64,000 nt of DNA from Lepidostoma basale (taxonomy: Eukaryota; Arthropoda; Insecta; Trichoptera; Lepidostomatidae). Position 1 is the stretch's first letter. Each line of letters opens with the position of its first letter. This document shows, one piece after another, positions 48,530 through 59,705 of this stretch. The stretch is taken from NCBI GenBank assembly GCA_022606425.2, contig JAHDVF020000090.1, positions 186,001 through 250,000 on the forward strand, written 5' to 3'. Made by a program: the position numbers and the translations under genes. The notes beneath the pieces are model-generated. The model saw only the letters and a program-made list of their open reading frames with translations, did no database searches and had not been told where the DNA came from.

Positions 48530-48950
48530 CCATGGTTTACCATGAGCTCTTGTCACCCGTCAGTCTTCAGGCTGCAGCTATTGAGAGGCCAGTCAGGGCC
48601 CTGATTTGATCGGACCAGCAGCTTGGTGGCCTTCCTTATGGTCGCTTTCCCTCTACGTTGCCGTTTATTATTCGCTTTTCTAGGTTATTCATATCTTTCC
48701 GCTATATGAATAGCACACCCCGAGAGTCTTGCCCTGATGCCTAGCCAGTCAAGGATCAACCGGTTCATTCTTCTCGCCGTCCGGGGTATGAGCAACATTC
48801 GTCGCTAGCACCACATCTCGAGAGCATCAATTTTCGACCTTTACGATAGTATAGTGTGGCCGGTCCCATAGTACGCCATACGTTGGTTCACCAGGAGTTC
48901 ATTTTGACTCTGGCACTCCGGTGTGGCCGTACCCTTATAGTTATAAAAAA
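48530..48950 (-). mobile_element. LINE C-terminal fragment
   Basis: Minus strand encodes VENPDALEMWC, RRMLLIPRTARRMNRLIL and KRQRRGKATIRKATKLLVRS-like sequence, as found after the reverse transcriptase in insect LINEs. Stops interrupt it. Confidence 0.65.
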
Positions 48951-49189
48951 CGAATTAAAGAATTATCACAGCTTTTCAAAATAAAATACAAACCGCTATA
49001 GATGTTTGATTTGATGGTGCTAACAATGTTTGATTTACGTGTGTATGTTATGATTTCATTACCCCATAGATAATGAAGTATTTTATGGTTACCAATATAC
49101 CGTACTTACGTACTTACTGTAAATATAAAAATGTTGTTAAATTATTAAATGACTTACAACAGATTATCGTGTTTATTAAATATGTGCGT

Positions 49190-49565
49190 TTTGAGTCCTG
49201 ATCTAAATCTTGACGGGTTCTCAATGATTGCTTTAGGCTGAAGGTTGGGCTACCGAGAAGGCCGAGTCGCCAAATTTCGCGTGGGGTCAGCGTTTAGGCA
49301 TTTTTTTTAAAGGAACATAGAAGTTCCCTCCACATTCCCGAAGCTGTTATAGGGCGTAGCGGCGCCCTTTTGTCAGCCTCGCTCGTACATTTCCTGGGCC
49401 TGTCCCCGGTCCATCCGGGACTTACATTTAAAAACGCGTGTAGGCATAGACAATCTGCTCACCGCAGAAGACAATGTTGATCGCTTCGCATTCAGGACTT
49501 CGGTGATACAGAATTCAGACAAAATATAGCGCCATTTCAAACAACGCCTTAAAGAGGGTCCAACA
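49190..49565 (-). repeat. Dispersed repeat R2, copy 2
   Basis: Second copy of the sequence at 30105-30425, with an insertion near 49300-49430. Shared blocks include GACAATGTTGATCGC and GCATTCAGGACTTCGGTGAT. Confidence 0.55.
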
Positions 49566-49599
49566 GAGTTGTAAGGCACCTGAAAATGGTAAATAATAC

Positions 49600-49695
49600 A
49601 TAATTAATACGAACGAAAACATCTGTTTTCTAGAAAATAATTATATTTTAAGTGAATGACATGTTTCACCTGTCTAAGGCATTATCAAATTGATC
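49600..49695 (-). mobile_element. Fold-back arm, subfamily B, with hammerhead-like core
   Basis: Minus strand: UUUGAUAA (49690-49683), extra U, GCCU-UAGAC-AGGU hairpin, GAAA, ACAUGUC with C17 at 49658, then the B body ending CTAGAAAACAGATGTTTTCG. Positions 3 and 8 are U and A instead of C and G, which keeps their pairing. Confidence 0.55.
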
Positions 49696-50139
49696 AAAAT
49701 AGTAATTAAAATATCAAAAGATTAAAATTTGGTTACATATTTACTCAATCCTAATCTAAATATACTTATAGACTCATCTCATCTCATTTCTGACCTCCGG
49801 AACATCCTCATACTTCTTCAGTGCTGTATATACAGGTACTCGTATATGTAACATATAAGGAAATTTTGGGATTTGTTTTGATTTCTGAATGGGAACGTTT
49901 GATTATTCTCTAAATACTCGTAGTATTCATGCTGTTTTATACAGTGGTATAAAAGGCATTATACATCAGGCAAAAAGCCTGGTTAAGTTTTACCATGGGA
50001 CAACATTTTCATGGATAGAGAGTTTCGTATCTCGTGAACGTATACGAGTATATGATAGGTGAATTACAGAGTTATAACACAGCTTAAGACGAATGCGCGA
50101 AAAAAACTCTACATACGAATAATGATTTTTAAATGTTGT

Positions 50140-50930
50140 AATAGTAGTTGGTTATTTAATCTGTATATGGACAAGTGTATGAAAGAGCTGAAAGGGTTGG
50201 ATGCGGGTGCCAAAATGAGCGGAGTGTCAATAATCTGTATATTGTATGCGGTTGTCGTTGTCCTACTTTAAGATAACGAGCATGAACTACAAGTCCTGGT
50301 GTCTAGTATGTATATTTAAGGTATGCATGTGAAATGATCTGATGATGAATGTGAATGTAAGGTTTAAAATTAAAAAAAAAGAAGAAATCTTGTCAGTTTG
50401 TAATTTAGCGTGATGGTGAAAATCTGGTACAAGTAGATGAGTTTGTATATTTAGGGAGTATGTTTACAAAGGCTGAGCGAGCTGAGAGAAGGGTTGGGGC
50501 AGGCAACAAAGTGAATGGTGCACTTAAAGTTGTCATCGCAAACAAAAGCATATCTAAATTGTTGCACACAATACTGTGCTTGTACCGACCCTTATGTATG
50601 GAAGTGAAGAATGGAACTGGCAAATGCAGTAGAACTGAGATATCTTAGACGAATGTGTGGAAAATCTGTGTATGATATGATGAAAGTGTTACGAACGAAA
50701 TAATGAAAGGATCATGGAAAGAATGAATGAAAAAATAATGGTAAAAATAGTACATATAAACGATGATAAATGATAATATAAACGGAACTAGACATAAAGG
50801 AAGACGGTGGAAAACGTGGCACGATCAAATAAATCAAATATTAAATGTCGGCCAAGTGAGAGAATGAGGAAACGAAAGTAGTATGCCAGGAAAGAACTGT
50901 GTGGCGGTTGGTAGTTATTTAGTTTTATAA
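50140..50930 (+). mobile_element. LINE reverse-transcriptase fragment
   Basis: Plus-strand relative of 7765-9249: [59 protein letters not shown], then the 3' end with GGTAGTTATTTAGTTTT tail. YADD is altered to YAVV, so it is dead. Confidence 0.8.
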
Positions 50931-51169
50931 TAGTACTCGTATCTACCGTCGCGGCGCACCCTGTACCGCGGATACTCGCACCACATTTGAGCGCTGTGAA
51001 AATAAAATGCGAACAATTAATGTACTGATTACAGCCCAAAGCGTGTCCGCGGAATACGCAATGAAAACAAACACTCAATTTTAATGCGTGATTCGATGAT
51101 TTTGGAATAAATTTGGAAAGTTGTTTGCGAGCAAGGGATGTTATTATATCGCTATTGGCGCACAATATT

Positions 51170-51375
51170 ATGGCGGATAGTGCGCAATCATTTACTTTGT
51201 GGATGATTTATTTATCTCGCCCGCGGCCAGTGGACGCGACGCATTCGGATACATATTGTCCAGCAAAACGTGTCACGGACTAAAAGGCTGAAAGTTCAAT
51301 TACTCGTTTTAAAATTATGCGCCGCGGATAGCAATTATCCGCGCGGCCTTATGATGTGATATTGTACGTATAGTC
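51170..51375. other. GC-richer unique patch with inverted repeat
   Basis: Unique sequence with GCCGCGGATA-gcaat-TATCCGCGCGGC (about 51320-51347). No frame and no repeat copies in the window. It could be a regulatory element. Confidence 0.35.
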
Positions 51376-51596
51376 ATCTAAATTACAATAACTACGGCTG
51401 GAAACTATTCCATGTTTATTAATGCGGGATAAAAACACTCCGCTACACACGCACAATCAGTACTCAACTTAAACACTTAAATACCACCAGAATATAATAG
51501 AAATGTATGATATCTGGTGCTACTGGTGCACAATTAAAATATGAATTAAAATTTCAATCAATTATCATTTTTGCAAATAACAAATATTACTAAGGA

Positions 51597-51850
51597 TTAA
51601 TTGTATCTCAATAGAGACGAAGATGCTAATTGGAAACAGAATATGGTGATCGAGGCGTTTACAGGACTTATGACCTGTCATTGGTTGGGTTAAGCGCACG
51701 ATTTATGTAATACAACATCCCCATTCCACACTTCTTACGACCGCCATGTCTGTCAATTTTTTGGAAGTTGTATATATGCTACAATGTAACATCACACTTC
51801 ACATTTTTGAGTTCAATCTACACTAGCGCCATCTATTAAGATTGGATTAA
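51597..51850 (+). repeat. Dispersed repeat R1, copy 3
   Basis: Same start and end as 39335-39660 (ATTGTATCTCAATAGAGACG; ACTAGCGCCATCTATTAAG), with small deletions. Confidence 0.75.
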
Positions 51851-52634
51851 GCATTAAGCAGAAGATCTTTATTAACGCAATGTGAAAGGCTACCGCCATT
51901 AACGTATTGCTAGATAACGCCTGGAGATGTCTCTCAAATTTTTATTATATTTTTAACTTGGACCAGTTTTTAATTTTTAAGTTCATACATTTATCAAACA
52001 CTCATCTTAAATAAATATTGGAGCAAACTCACGTTCTCAAGCATTTTGGTAATATTTTCTACATGGCGGCTAACCGCCTTACCTTCAGGTAATTTTCCGA
52101 GAAACATGCAAAAAAACTGTTTTTTTATTAATTAAATTTGAAACGTTAAAGACTCGACCGCACACTTCGCCTGCCTATTGTAAAACTATCACATTTGTGA
52201 AGACTTGTTGAGAAGTGTTGTTGGCACACGCGCGTATCCCGCAGTTTGTACATTTTAGGTACATTAATTTATCTCAAGCGCGTACGTGATATGGGATAGC
52301 GCAGAATGGTACAGTCAAAGTGAACCTAGGGCGGCTAGATAGATACCAAATTTTTTTTTCTAAACCCTTTACCGTATAGGTGAATATTTTACCTCGTGTG
52401 AACTCCATATTACATAACCAATTTCGACTCTGTTCTAAAACAATGAATTATAGAGTACTTTGAAGATATTGGGATCTTTGAAAACCCTTCCGAAACCAAC
52501 TGCCTATAGTAATGTCGTTGGATGAATAGCAATCAGTCTGCTAAATATTATCGCCTCGGAGATCGACTTCTTTCATGTAAGTGAAAGTACGTTCAGAAGA
52601 GAAATATTCTTGATATTAGAGAGTATTTTGTCTT
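51851..52634. other. Unassigned AT-rich DNA
   Basis: No gene, frame or repeat match that I could support. Confidence 0.4.
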
Positions 52635-52812
52635 AACAAACTACTTAACCATCACGCCGTCTTCCCGGAGGGGTCGGCTGAAAGAATGGACCGGCACATT
52701 GTTTTGTCCTGACATACTTGTCTGGATCCTCTATATTCATTCATCGTGTCATGCGCGCACGTCGATTTCCCGACTCTTAACGTGACAAACATTTAATATT
52801 TGATTGACTTGT
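52635..52812 (-). mobile_element. LINE 3' fragment
   Basis: ACCATCACGCCGTCTTCCC, CTGACATACTTGTCTGGATC and CATTTAATATTTGATTGA match the 3' end of the LINE family at 7765. Confidence 0.65.
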
Positions 52813-53872
52813 CTTCCTGTAGTCAAATAATCTCTTAAGGTCCTTTTACACTGAACAGTCATAAGCCGATAGAAATAGCCTTGAATCTCACCGACTCATT
52901 ATCTCAAATGCTATAATAAAATCGCCGTCGGGGGTTGCCGAAGAAAGCACCTACCTACATAAAATTGACGCTTAATAAAAAAATGATCAATATTTTTCAG
53001 GATGTGTTTCCTACAGTAATTATTTTTTACAGAATACCATTTTTACAACCATTTAAATTTGCCGTGGAGAAGGCGATTATCTCGGAATTTATTATAAATA
53101 TAATATGAACGGAATCGGTATTAATTAAAAGTAATAAGATACCATCAAAACAAACAAAACGATTATTTTCTCAACGCAAACGCGTGACGTGTCGGTATCG
53201 GCTGATGACTGTCCAGTATAAATGGACTCTTATACGTTCCTAGTAGTTTATCTGTTTTCACAAAGATGCTTTATACTATAAATATGATTGTAACGTTTTA
53301 CAGAAAATAAAATTATGAGATTAATTGATACACCAACGATTGGAAATTGGTAGTATGAAGCAGGGTTATACTTTTTTTTTAACAAAGGCAAATCACCAAG
53401 GGAAACAGAATGAAAACATATAAAATTAGACTCTTTGATCAAAGACGTCTGCAGGGAACTGGGGAGGGCTCAGAAGTACAAACAATTCATCCTAAAACAC
53501 AAGTACTTGATTTTTAGAATATTGAAGTTTGAAACATTCATTACAAAAGATTCCAACAAACTTCCCTTGCGAAGTTGAGTGCGATGCATTATAAAGAATA
53601 TTTACATTTCAGATTAGCACTCTGGGAACGTACAAGTTCTTGCTTTTACATGTAGTTTTAGTTTTACAATACCCAAGGTTACTGAGTAGGTACGGGGAAA
53701 TCTAGTGAGGGCTGTGTAAGTTGCAAGTCAAATGTTATAAAATACTAAATAATTGCATTTGATAAACTTATAATAAGCTAATAGTTTTATAAATAATTTT
53801 AAACTAATTATTTTTTCCGTTAAATGTTTTCGGATACATTATTTAAAATATGTGCATTGTGGCATCTATAGG
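52813..53872. other. Unassigned AT-rich DNA
   Basis: No gene, frame or repeat that I recognise. Confidence 0.4.
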
Positions 53873-53884
53873 TAATGTTAAATT

Positions 53885-54194
53885 TTATAACTGTTAATTA
53901 ATAAACTTTGTTTTTTGTATCACAATTGTATTTTATTTTACGCGACAGCTGTTTTATCAAAATTATATCAAAGAAATTATTCAAATTGACATAGGAACAA
54001 ATACACATAAAGATTTGAAAAATCACGAAAATTTGACATTTGATATATTATTGTAACACTTGATGATATCAACATTGGTAGATGAAACAGCTGTCGCGTA
54101 AAATAAAATACGATTGTGATACAAAAAACAAAGTTTATTCATTAACAGTTATAAAATGTTAAGGTATCGTAGTGTTCCGGCCAAAACAATGGAC
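53885..54194 (+). mobile_element. Fold-back element, subfamily A, with 12-bp duplication
   Basis: TAATGTTAAATT is repeated at 53873-53884 and 54195-54206. The arms, about 53876-53960 and 54081-54165, are inverted and nearly identical (GTTTTTTGTATCACAAT, TTTTATTTTACGCGACAGC). The right arm continues to the A-type end GGCCAAAACAATGGAC. The core at 54060-54095 has UUGAUGA, a damaged helix II, GAAA and ACAGCUGUC. Confidence 0.82.
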
Positions 54195-54429
54195 TAATGT
54201 TAAATTCTTTAAATCTCATTTAACTAATAACTAACTAGCCATCAAGTAGATTCCCGGGAAAGGTATACAGAAAGGATAGACCGCCGCATTCTTGTACGAG
54301 TACTTGTATAGATGCACTCAAAATCGATATTTAAAAAAATAATTTTAATAATAATCCTTTCTTAGAGGTGTAAGATAGTCTGTCACTCGATCATACTCAA
54401 CTAACTATTTTAGAAATTTTATTTCTTTT

Positions 54430-54486
54430 GAAATTGTCGCGACAGCTGTTTCGCTAACCGATGTTAGCATCATCAAGGGTTACAAT
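54430..54486 (-). ncRNA. Hammerhead ribozyme-like motif A3
   Basis: Minus strand: UUGAUGA (54476-54470, C3 changed to U), extra U, helix II GCUAAC-AUCG-GUUAGC with six Watson-Crick pairs (54468-54453), GAAA (54452-54449), ACAG/CUGU helix III, C17 at 54441. Helix I: G-C, internal loop, then CAAU/AUUG pairing of 54433-54436 with the 5' strand around 54483-54486. The best-paired overall copy of subfamily A, apart from C3U. Confidence 0.6.
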
Positions 54487-54516
54487 AAAATAAAAATTTA
54501 AAAACTATTTTAGTTG

Positions 54517-54625
54517 TTACGGAAACAGCACAATTGTTTTTACTAAAAGTAGTAAAAACAATTGTGATATTCTGTAATGGAGTTTTAATTAAATAGTTAA
54601 TAATGTTAAAATATCAAAGTGTTTC
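54517..54625 (+). mobile_element. Partner arm of the A3 fold-back element
   Basis: GGAAACAGC (3' half of a core) is followed by a perfect hairpin ACAATTGTTTTTACTA-aaag with its complement, then AATAATGTTAAAATATCAAA and GTGTTTCAATACCAAA, resembling the A end. Confidence 0.5.
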
Positions 54626-55004
54626 AATACCAAATCAAGGGAATTCAATTGAAGAGTGTAACGAATTTAAATCAAAGAAAACAATTTATTTTACAATCTC
54701 TTATGTGAACAGAAGTTACCCAATACTCTAAAGAAATAATTGAGCCATGTCCAGGCTTGATGCCAAGTCATCTGGATCAGTGGCCGAGCATTATGTCTCC
54801 AAGACTACCACCCACATTCATTTAAACGATCTTACTTCTAACAAATAATAATATTTTCTTGCTTCTTGTGCCAGTTCCGTGATTCAATTCTAAATATAAA
54901 GACCTGTATATGAAGATCAATGTTACATTGAATTTGTTTTTTATAATGTGTAATATTAAAAACAAAATTTATTAAAATTTTGGTCACCAGAGTTATGAAA
55001 ATGT

Positions 55005-55280
55005 TCTTTAACACGTTGACTGCGGAACACTGACCGGTGGTAAGGGGAGAACCCAAACGGCGGACCCCTGTCCAGGTGAGGCCCTATACCGTTCGGCTTT
55101 AAGTAAGTGGGAGGGGGTTTAGCCGCCAGGGAAAAGTTCATCAGTTCAAGTCAGTCTTTCGTGTAGAGTCAAAGCTTTGGAACTGAACGGTATTTGGTCT
55201 GACCTAGACAGGGGTCCGTCATTTGCATTCTCCCCTTACTGCTGTCCCAGTCAGTGCTTCGCAGTCAAATGTTGTATTGT
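55005..55280. mobile_element. Fold-back MITE, possibly piggyBac-like
   Basis: Arms 55013-55105 and 55170-55268 are inverted: TTGACTGCGGAACACTGAC against its near complement, both with GTAAGGGGAGAA and CGGACCCCTGTC blocks. A left TTAA lies at 55010-55013; the right equivalent has decayed. No frame. Confidence 0.6.
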
Positions 55281-55379
55281 GTATGGATTAGTGCTTCTAT
55301 CTTGAAATCAAGCGATATATTATATTTCTTTTGGTTTATTTTACCTGTACACAATAATGATACGTCACAATAATGATAC

Positions 55380-55500
55380 GATTGGACGTCACCCTGCCCG
55401 CTGGACCGACGATATGAAGAGGATTGCTGGACATGGATGGATGAAAGCGGCAATTTGGGAGAGGCATACATTCAGCAGTGGATGACAGACGGCTGATGAT
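55380..55500 (+). mobile_element. LINE 3'-terminal fragment
   Basis: GGACGTCACCCTGCCCGCTG, ACCGACGATATGAAGAGGAT and GCATACATTCAGCAGTGGAT match the usual C-terminal end of insect LINEs (W-T-D-D-I/M-K-R-I-A-G-H-G-W-M). It ends in (GAT)n at 55495. Confidence 0.7.
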
Positions 55501-55924
55501 GATGATGACAATAATTATGCGTTATTGCACATAGAAATAAGGATGAGGGGTTGGGCGCAGAAAGATGTTATGGCCGGGGAATATTAGATAATGGAGTGGA
55601 TTGACCGTGACCGCGGGCAGCCTCACATACGCTTCAATAGACTAGTAAAATGGACCAAGTGGTCGCAAGCATCCAGTAAGGGATATGCAGCGAGGGATAA
55701 AGAATAATATTTTACATAGGTACCTACTCGAGTTTTATGTGCTTTTATGGTCATGGCAAAATGTTGGCTTTACGAATTAGATTAAGTTTTAATCAAGTTA
55801 TCAGTTGCTACAAAACTGGCCTTAATTATACTCTTTATCATAATATCATACAACATTTCCATCATTTATTATTTTTATATACATATTTACACCCAGTTGT
55901 TTGCACTTAAATGGTAAATTTAAA

Positions 55925-55988
55925 AAAAAAGCAATTCTCTGAGTGGCAGTCATAACTGTTGCCACTCTGCCACGAAGGCCGTCATTAT
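55925..55988 (-). mobile_element. SINE family 1, head fragment
   Basis: Reverse head only: GTGGCAGTCATAACTGTTGC and CACTCTGCCACGAAGGCCG. Confidence 0.6.
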
Positions 55989-56535
55989 TTATATGATATT
56001 TTAATTATTTATTAATTTCATACATTTAATTCATTTGAATCATAATCCTTAAATTTTTACATATTTTTCAATACCTAATGATGGAATTAGCACAATATCA
56101 AAATAGATATTATTCTAAAACATAAAATTTAACAAGAAATACACATTGACATTGATAAGGAAAACATGAAACTGGAAAAACAAAGGGGTTAAACAATTAA
56201 ATCAGTGAATCTTCCTTTTCTTGTTCGTCTCCTATCTAAGGTTGGACAACAGAATGGCTATTTTTATTTTGAATATACCAATAAAACAGGGAGGTAATGA
56301 TGCAACTGAACCTGTTCTGGAAGATTTTTAGTCAGGCTTTTCTTCTTCTTATAGTTTTCAGTTAACTTTACTTTGAATAATCCGTTACAGCACTTTGTAT
56401 TTGTGTTTTCTCGTAATGTCTCCGAAGTATTTCAGTTCCCTGCGCCTGAATGAATAAAAAAACAATTAATTCTATTTAAATGTTAAAATTTATAACGCTG
56501 CTTTGGTATCATACTTAAACGAACGAAAATTTTTT

Positions 56536-56590
56536 TGTTACACCTGATGATGCCAACATCAGTTGGCGAAACAGGTGAAGCGATTTTTTT
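56536..56590 (+). ncRNA. Hammerhead ribozyme-like motif A4
   Basis: CUGAUGA (56544-56550), extra U, helix II GCCAAC-AUCA-GUUGGC (56552-56567) with six Watson-Crick pairs, GAAA (56568-56571). Helix III and the cleavage triplet are damaged (ACAGGUGAAG). The third helix II pair is C-G here against U-G or U-A elsewhere, a compensatory change. Confidence 0.55.
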
Positions 56591-56604
56591 TTTATCGGCT
56601 TCTA

Positions 56605-56785
56605 ATCGGGTGGTGGTCTAGGGGATAAAACGCTTGGCTTCTGATCAAGGGGACTTGGGTTCGAGCCTGGACACGACCAGATTCCTTCTTCATAATAATG
56701 AGCTATTTTCTGCTCACATTGAAGATTGTAAAATAAATTCTAATATCATTGATTTAAACCTTTGGTGTTAGTCTTTTTAAAAACA
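56605..56785 (+). mobile_element. SINE family 2, near full length
   Basis: GGGTGGTGGTCTAGGGGATA, GGGTTCGAGCCTGGAC (box B), TTCTTCATAATAATGAGC and TTAAACCTTTGGTGTTAG. It is the copy with the best box B. Confidence 0.83.
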
Positions 56786-57194
56786 AAAAAATTTACAATG
56801 AATAATATTGAAGTATTTATCATAGTGTTTCGGCCAAAACAATTGACTATTTAATAATTTCTAAGGTTTTTGAATACAACAAGACACGGATTTAATTATA
56901 ATACAATATTAAGAAAATTGTAATTAAGAGTGATAATCTACCCATATCAAAACAGTTTAAAAAACTACTTTGAAGATTGTTGAATCCCGAAATGCCACAC
57001 TTGCTTGATGTCCCGCGCACATATTTACAATTAATAAATTCATTTGTTGTTAATGTTATGCATGAGAATAGTCCCTTGTTCAGCTATAAATTCATCGTAT
57101 TATTTGATATTAAGAGAAAGATAGGGATGAAATATAAAGAAAGATGCGTATCTGTGCATTCTACAATATTTAAACGTAACCATCTTAATTAGAT

Positions 57195-57475
57195 TCGGAA
57201 GTGACAAAAAGCAATAAATACAAGGCAAGGAGTAAGACAAGGCACCTCTCTCCCTCGCCGGTTCTATTCAATGCATAAAGTGTGCAATTGAAGAAATTAG
57301 TTCGCGTAAAACAAGATAGGGTTCGCGGACGACATCGCTTTGATTGCGAAAAGCAAAGAAGAAGCATTGGAAACCATGGAGAATATCGTAAACAGTAAAT
57401 ATAATATGAAAGATAAAAAGACAAAATAAATGTGATAACAATAAGCTGGAACGAGCAGCAAACAAATATATTGAT
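57195..57475 (+). mobile_element. LINE reverse-transcriptase fragment
   Basis: Plus strand, with frameshifts: TRQGVRQGTSLSPS-like, LFNA, CAIEEIS, RFADDIALIAKSKEEALETM (catalytic FADD). Only about 280 bp remain. Confidence 0.72.
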
Positions 57476-57750
57476 GTCTGGAGCCCCAAAGAGTTTTTGT
57501 ACTCGTACTTAAAAAATATTAAAAGATTCTGAAGATAGGAACGGACGCGACATAAGTATTAAAGGTCTATGAGATTGAATATTTCATACTAGAGTTCTTG
57601 ACAATTCTCTGTTATACGAGTATATTGGGAAATAAAGAAAATAAAAATAAAAATTTCTAAAAAATGCTTTATAATAATTATTTAGTTTAATTCCATTTGA
57701 ATTTCTTCTATATTCGCTATAATTTTGTGTCGTGAATGTTTAATTTTTCT

Positions 57751-58055
57751 TTTTTATATACTTTGTGTACAACACACACTTTATTAAAAAAACAAAAATT
57801 AAAAACCGAATATGTTTCGGACACAAAAGCTCTTTATTAGTGATATTATATATATGTTACAAATATAAAAAAAAATATGTATATTCTAAACAGTAAATAA
57901 AATAAGAAAGATAAAAATTTATTTCGTGATTTAAAAAAAAAAAATTGTTATATTATATAATATCAGAAGGGCTTTGTGTGTCCGAAACATGTTTGGTTAT
58001 TATTTTTTAATAAAGTGTGTGTTGTATACACGGTATATAAAAAAAAGAAACCTTA
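57751..58055. mobile_element. Fold-back element, subfamily C1, decayed
   Basis: Arms 57751-57845 and 57965-58050 are inverted (ATATACTTTGTGTACAACAC against GTGTGTTGTATACACGGTAT). Cores are incomplete: CUAAUAA...GUGUCCGAAACAU on minus; AUCAGAAGGGCUUU...GUGUCCGAAACAUG on plus. Confidence 0.65.
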
Positions 58056-58609
58056 ATTCCATTTGATTTTAAGGCTTTGACCAGTTTCGGCAGCTCGCTG
58101 CCTTCTTCTGGTTCCATAAAATCACGTGGAATTGAACTAAATACATATATAATATATTATCAGTAAAAAGAAATTTATTAATGTTATTAAAAATATATAT
58201 ATTATTTACAATGATGTTTGGATAAGCTTCTGCGAGAGGTAATGGCGAAGAAGAGATGTAGACACGTTCAATAATAACTGTGAAACTTGAATGCGAGTAT
58301 GTGATAGGCCGCAAATCTAATAAGAGTTAAATGGTACGCAAAGGAGACGAGAATGATTTTAAGAGGAAACAAAATACGAAAAATAATGAATCCGCAACCC
58401 AAGAATTTGATATATTATATAATAGATCACCTCCAAAAGTACCAATATTTTAGAAACGCTGCATGACAAACTCTCAAAATTTCTAGGAATTCCAACACGT
58501 GTTCTATGAAACAGAAATTTCCAGGCTTTTCAAAATTGAATTAGGAATCCTCAGCTTCTAGTATGAAAGATTTCTCGCACGTTCCACGTTTGAACTCTAC
58601 TCCCGGAGG

Positions 58610-58935
58610 ACATATTATAGCGGTAACTTTACACGGGCGCGAGGGGGATAGCGAGGTGGGGTGCCGGGTGTTGAAGGGGGACGCAAACTGGGACAATCTG
58701 TAACTGTAGGGCACTGGTGCACTGGGCGCCGGGCGTAGTCGGTAGGGAGCTAGCGGCGGGGCGGCCGCGTGCAAGGTCAAGGCCGTGGGAGTAGGGCGGA
58801 GGGAAAATAAAAAGCACGCTGCCAATAGCGGGAATTTTCCGATACTCGGTTCGTCGCGCTTTTAGGTGGGTCCTTCTAGCCCGGTACACGCGCGGGCGCT
58901 GTTTAAGGTCAGCAAATACGGATTTCTCACAGCGG
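58610..58935. promoter_or_regulatory. GC-rich unique island, possible promoter or enhancer
   Basis: About 320 bp of CG-rich sequence in AT-rich surroundings, not repeated elsewhere in the window. It contains CAAGGTCAAGGCC and TTTAAGGTCAGC, two AGGTCA-type nuclear-receptor half sites. An open minus frame is present but is proline-rich and resembles no protein I know. It could also be a first exon of a gene to the right. Confidence 0.35.
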
Positions 58936-59240
58936 GCGGGCTGGGACTTTTATCGCAAAATCTCAGCCAATATATTGCGATTTGAATAACATAAGAACAT
59001 CAACCGATATTTTCATGAATGCATACAAATTTTTCGATATTTTACATATTGCTCAGAAAATTATAACTTCTGATATTTCTAAATCAACTTTTATTATATT
59101 TAATATTTTGTGGCACCGGTTTTATAAAAAGTACGCAATTTAAGTAACAGAGGGTTGCGGAGATTTGGTTTGTGTTTGTATAATTTTTTTAAATTTAAAT
59201 ATGATTTCTTCTACGAGTATATTCACTATCACATTGTGTT

Positions 59241-59705
59241 ATGGTTTCATAATTAAATAATCTTTTGAACTTTGTATCACAACACTTTATTTCGGGTTCG
59301 TTTGTTCACACCAAACATATTTCGGGATACAGAAGCCCTTCATCAGTGTAAAATATTTACTAAAGAGTTATTTATATATACAAATATATACTCAATAAAT
59401 ATTTAACAAAATATAAATTAATTTGAACAGTTAATCACCCATGGTGGGTGATTAATTCAAGTAATTACATAAAGCGTGCGCTTAACCCAACCAATGACAG
59501 GTCATAAGTCCTGTAAACACCTTGATCAACTATATTCAGTTTCCAGTTTGCATCTTCGTCTCTATTGAGATACAATTAAAATTTCATGATTTAGTTAATA
59601 TTTTACAATGATGAAAGGCTTCTGTGTTCCGAAACATGTTTGTTGTATACGAACGAATCCGAAATAAAGTGTTGTAATGAAAAGATTAAAAGATTATTCA
59701 ATTAT
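59241..59705. mobile_element. Fold-back element, subfamily C1, with repeat R1 in its loop
   Basis: Arms 59241-59347 and 59600-59705 are inverted (CACAACACTTTATTTCGG against CCGAAATAAAGTGTTGTAA). Between them lies a reversed R1 repeat (59450-59590). The left core on the minus strand is CUGAUGA (59346-59340), a GGG/CCC hairpin, GAAA (59323-59320) and AUAUGUU. The right core is AUGAUGA (59608-59614)...GAAACAUGUU. Confidence 0.72.
59450..59590 (-). repeat. Dispersed repeat R1, copy 4
   Basis: CGTGCGCTTAACCCAACC, AATGACAGGTCATAAGTC and CTTCGTCTCTATTGAGATAC, between the arms of a C1 fold-back element. Confidence 0.75.

Larger units (their letters stand above)
56500..56850 (+). mobile_element. Fold-back element, subfamily A, split by a SINE
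   Basis: The 5' part with core at 56536-56590 and the 3' end ATAGTGTTTCGGCCAAAACA (about 56822-56841) belong to one A element. A family 2 SINE occupies 56605-56785, so the A element is older. Confidence 0.7.

Noticed and set aside
58541..58889. Proline/alanine-rich minus-strand frames in the GC-rich island
   Set aside because: Composition is explained by GC richness; two overlapping frames are equally open and neither resembles a protein.
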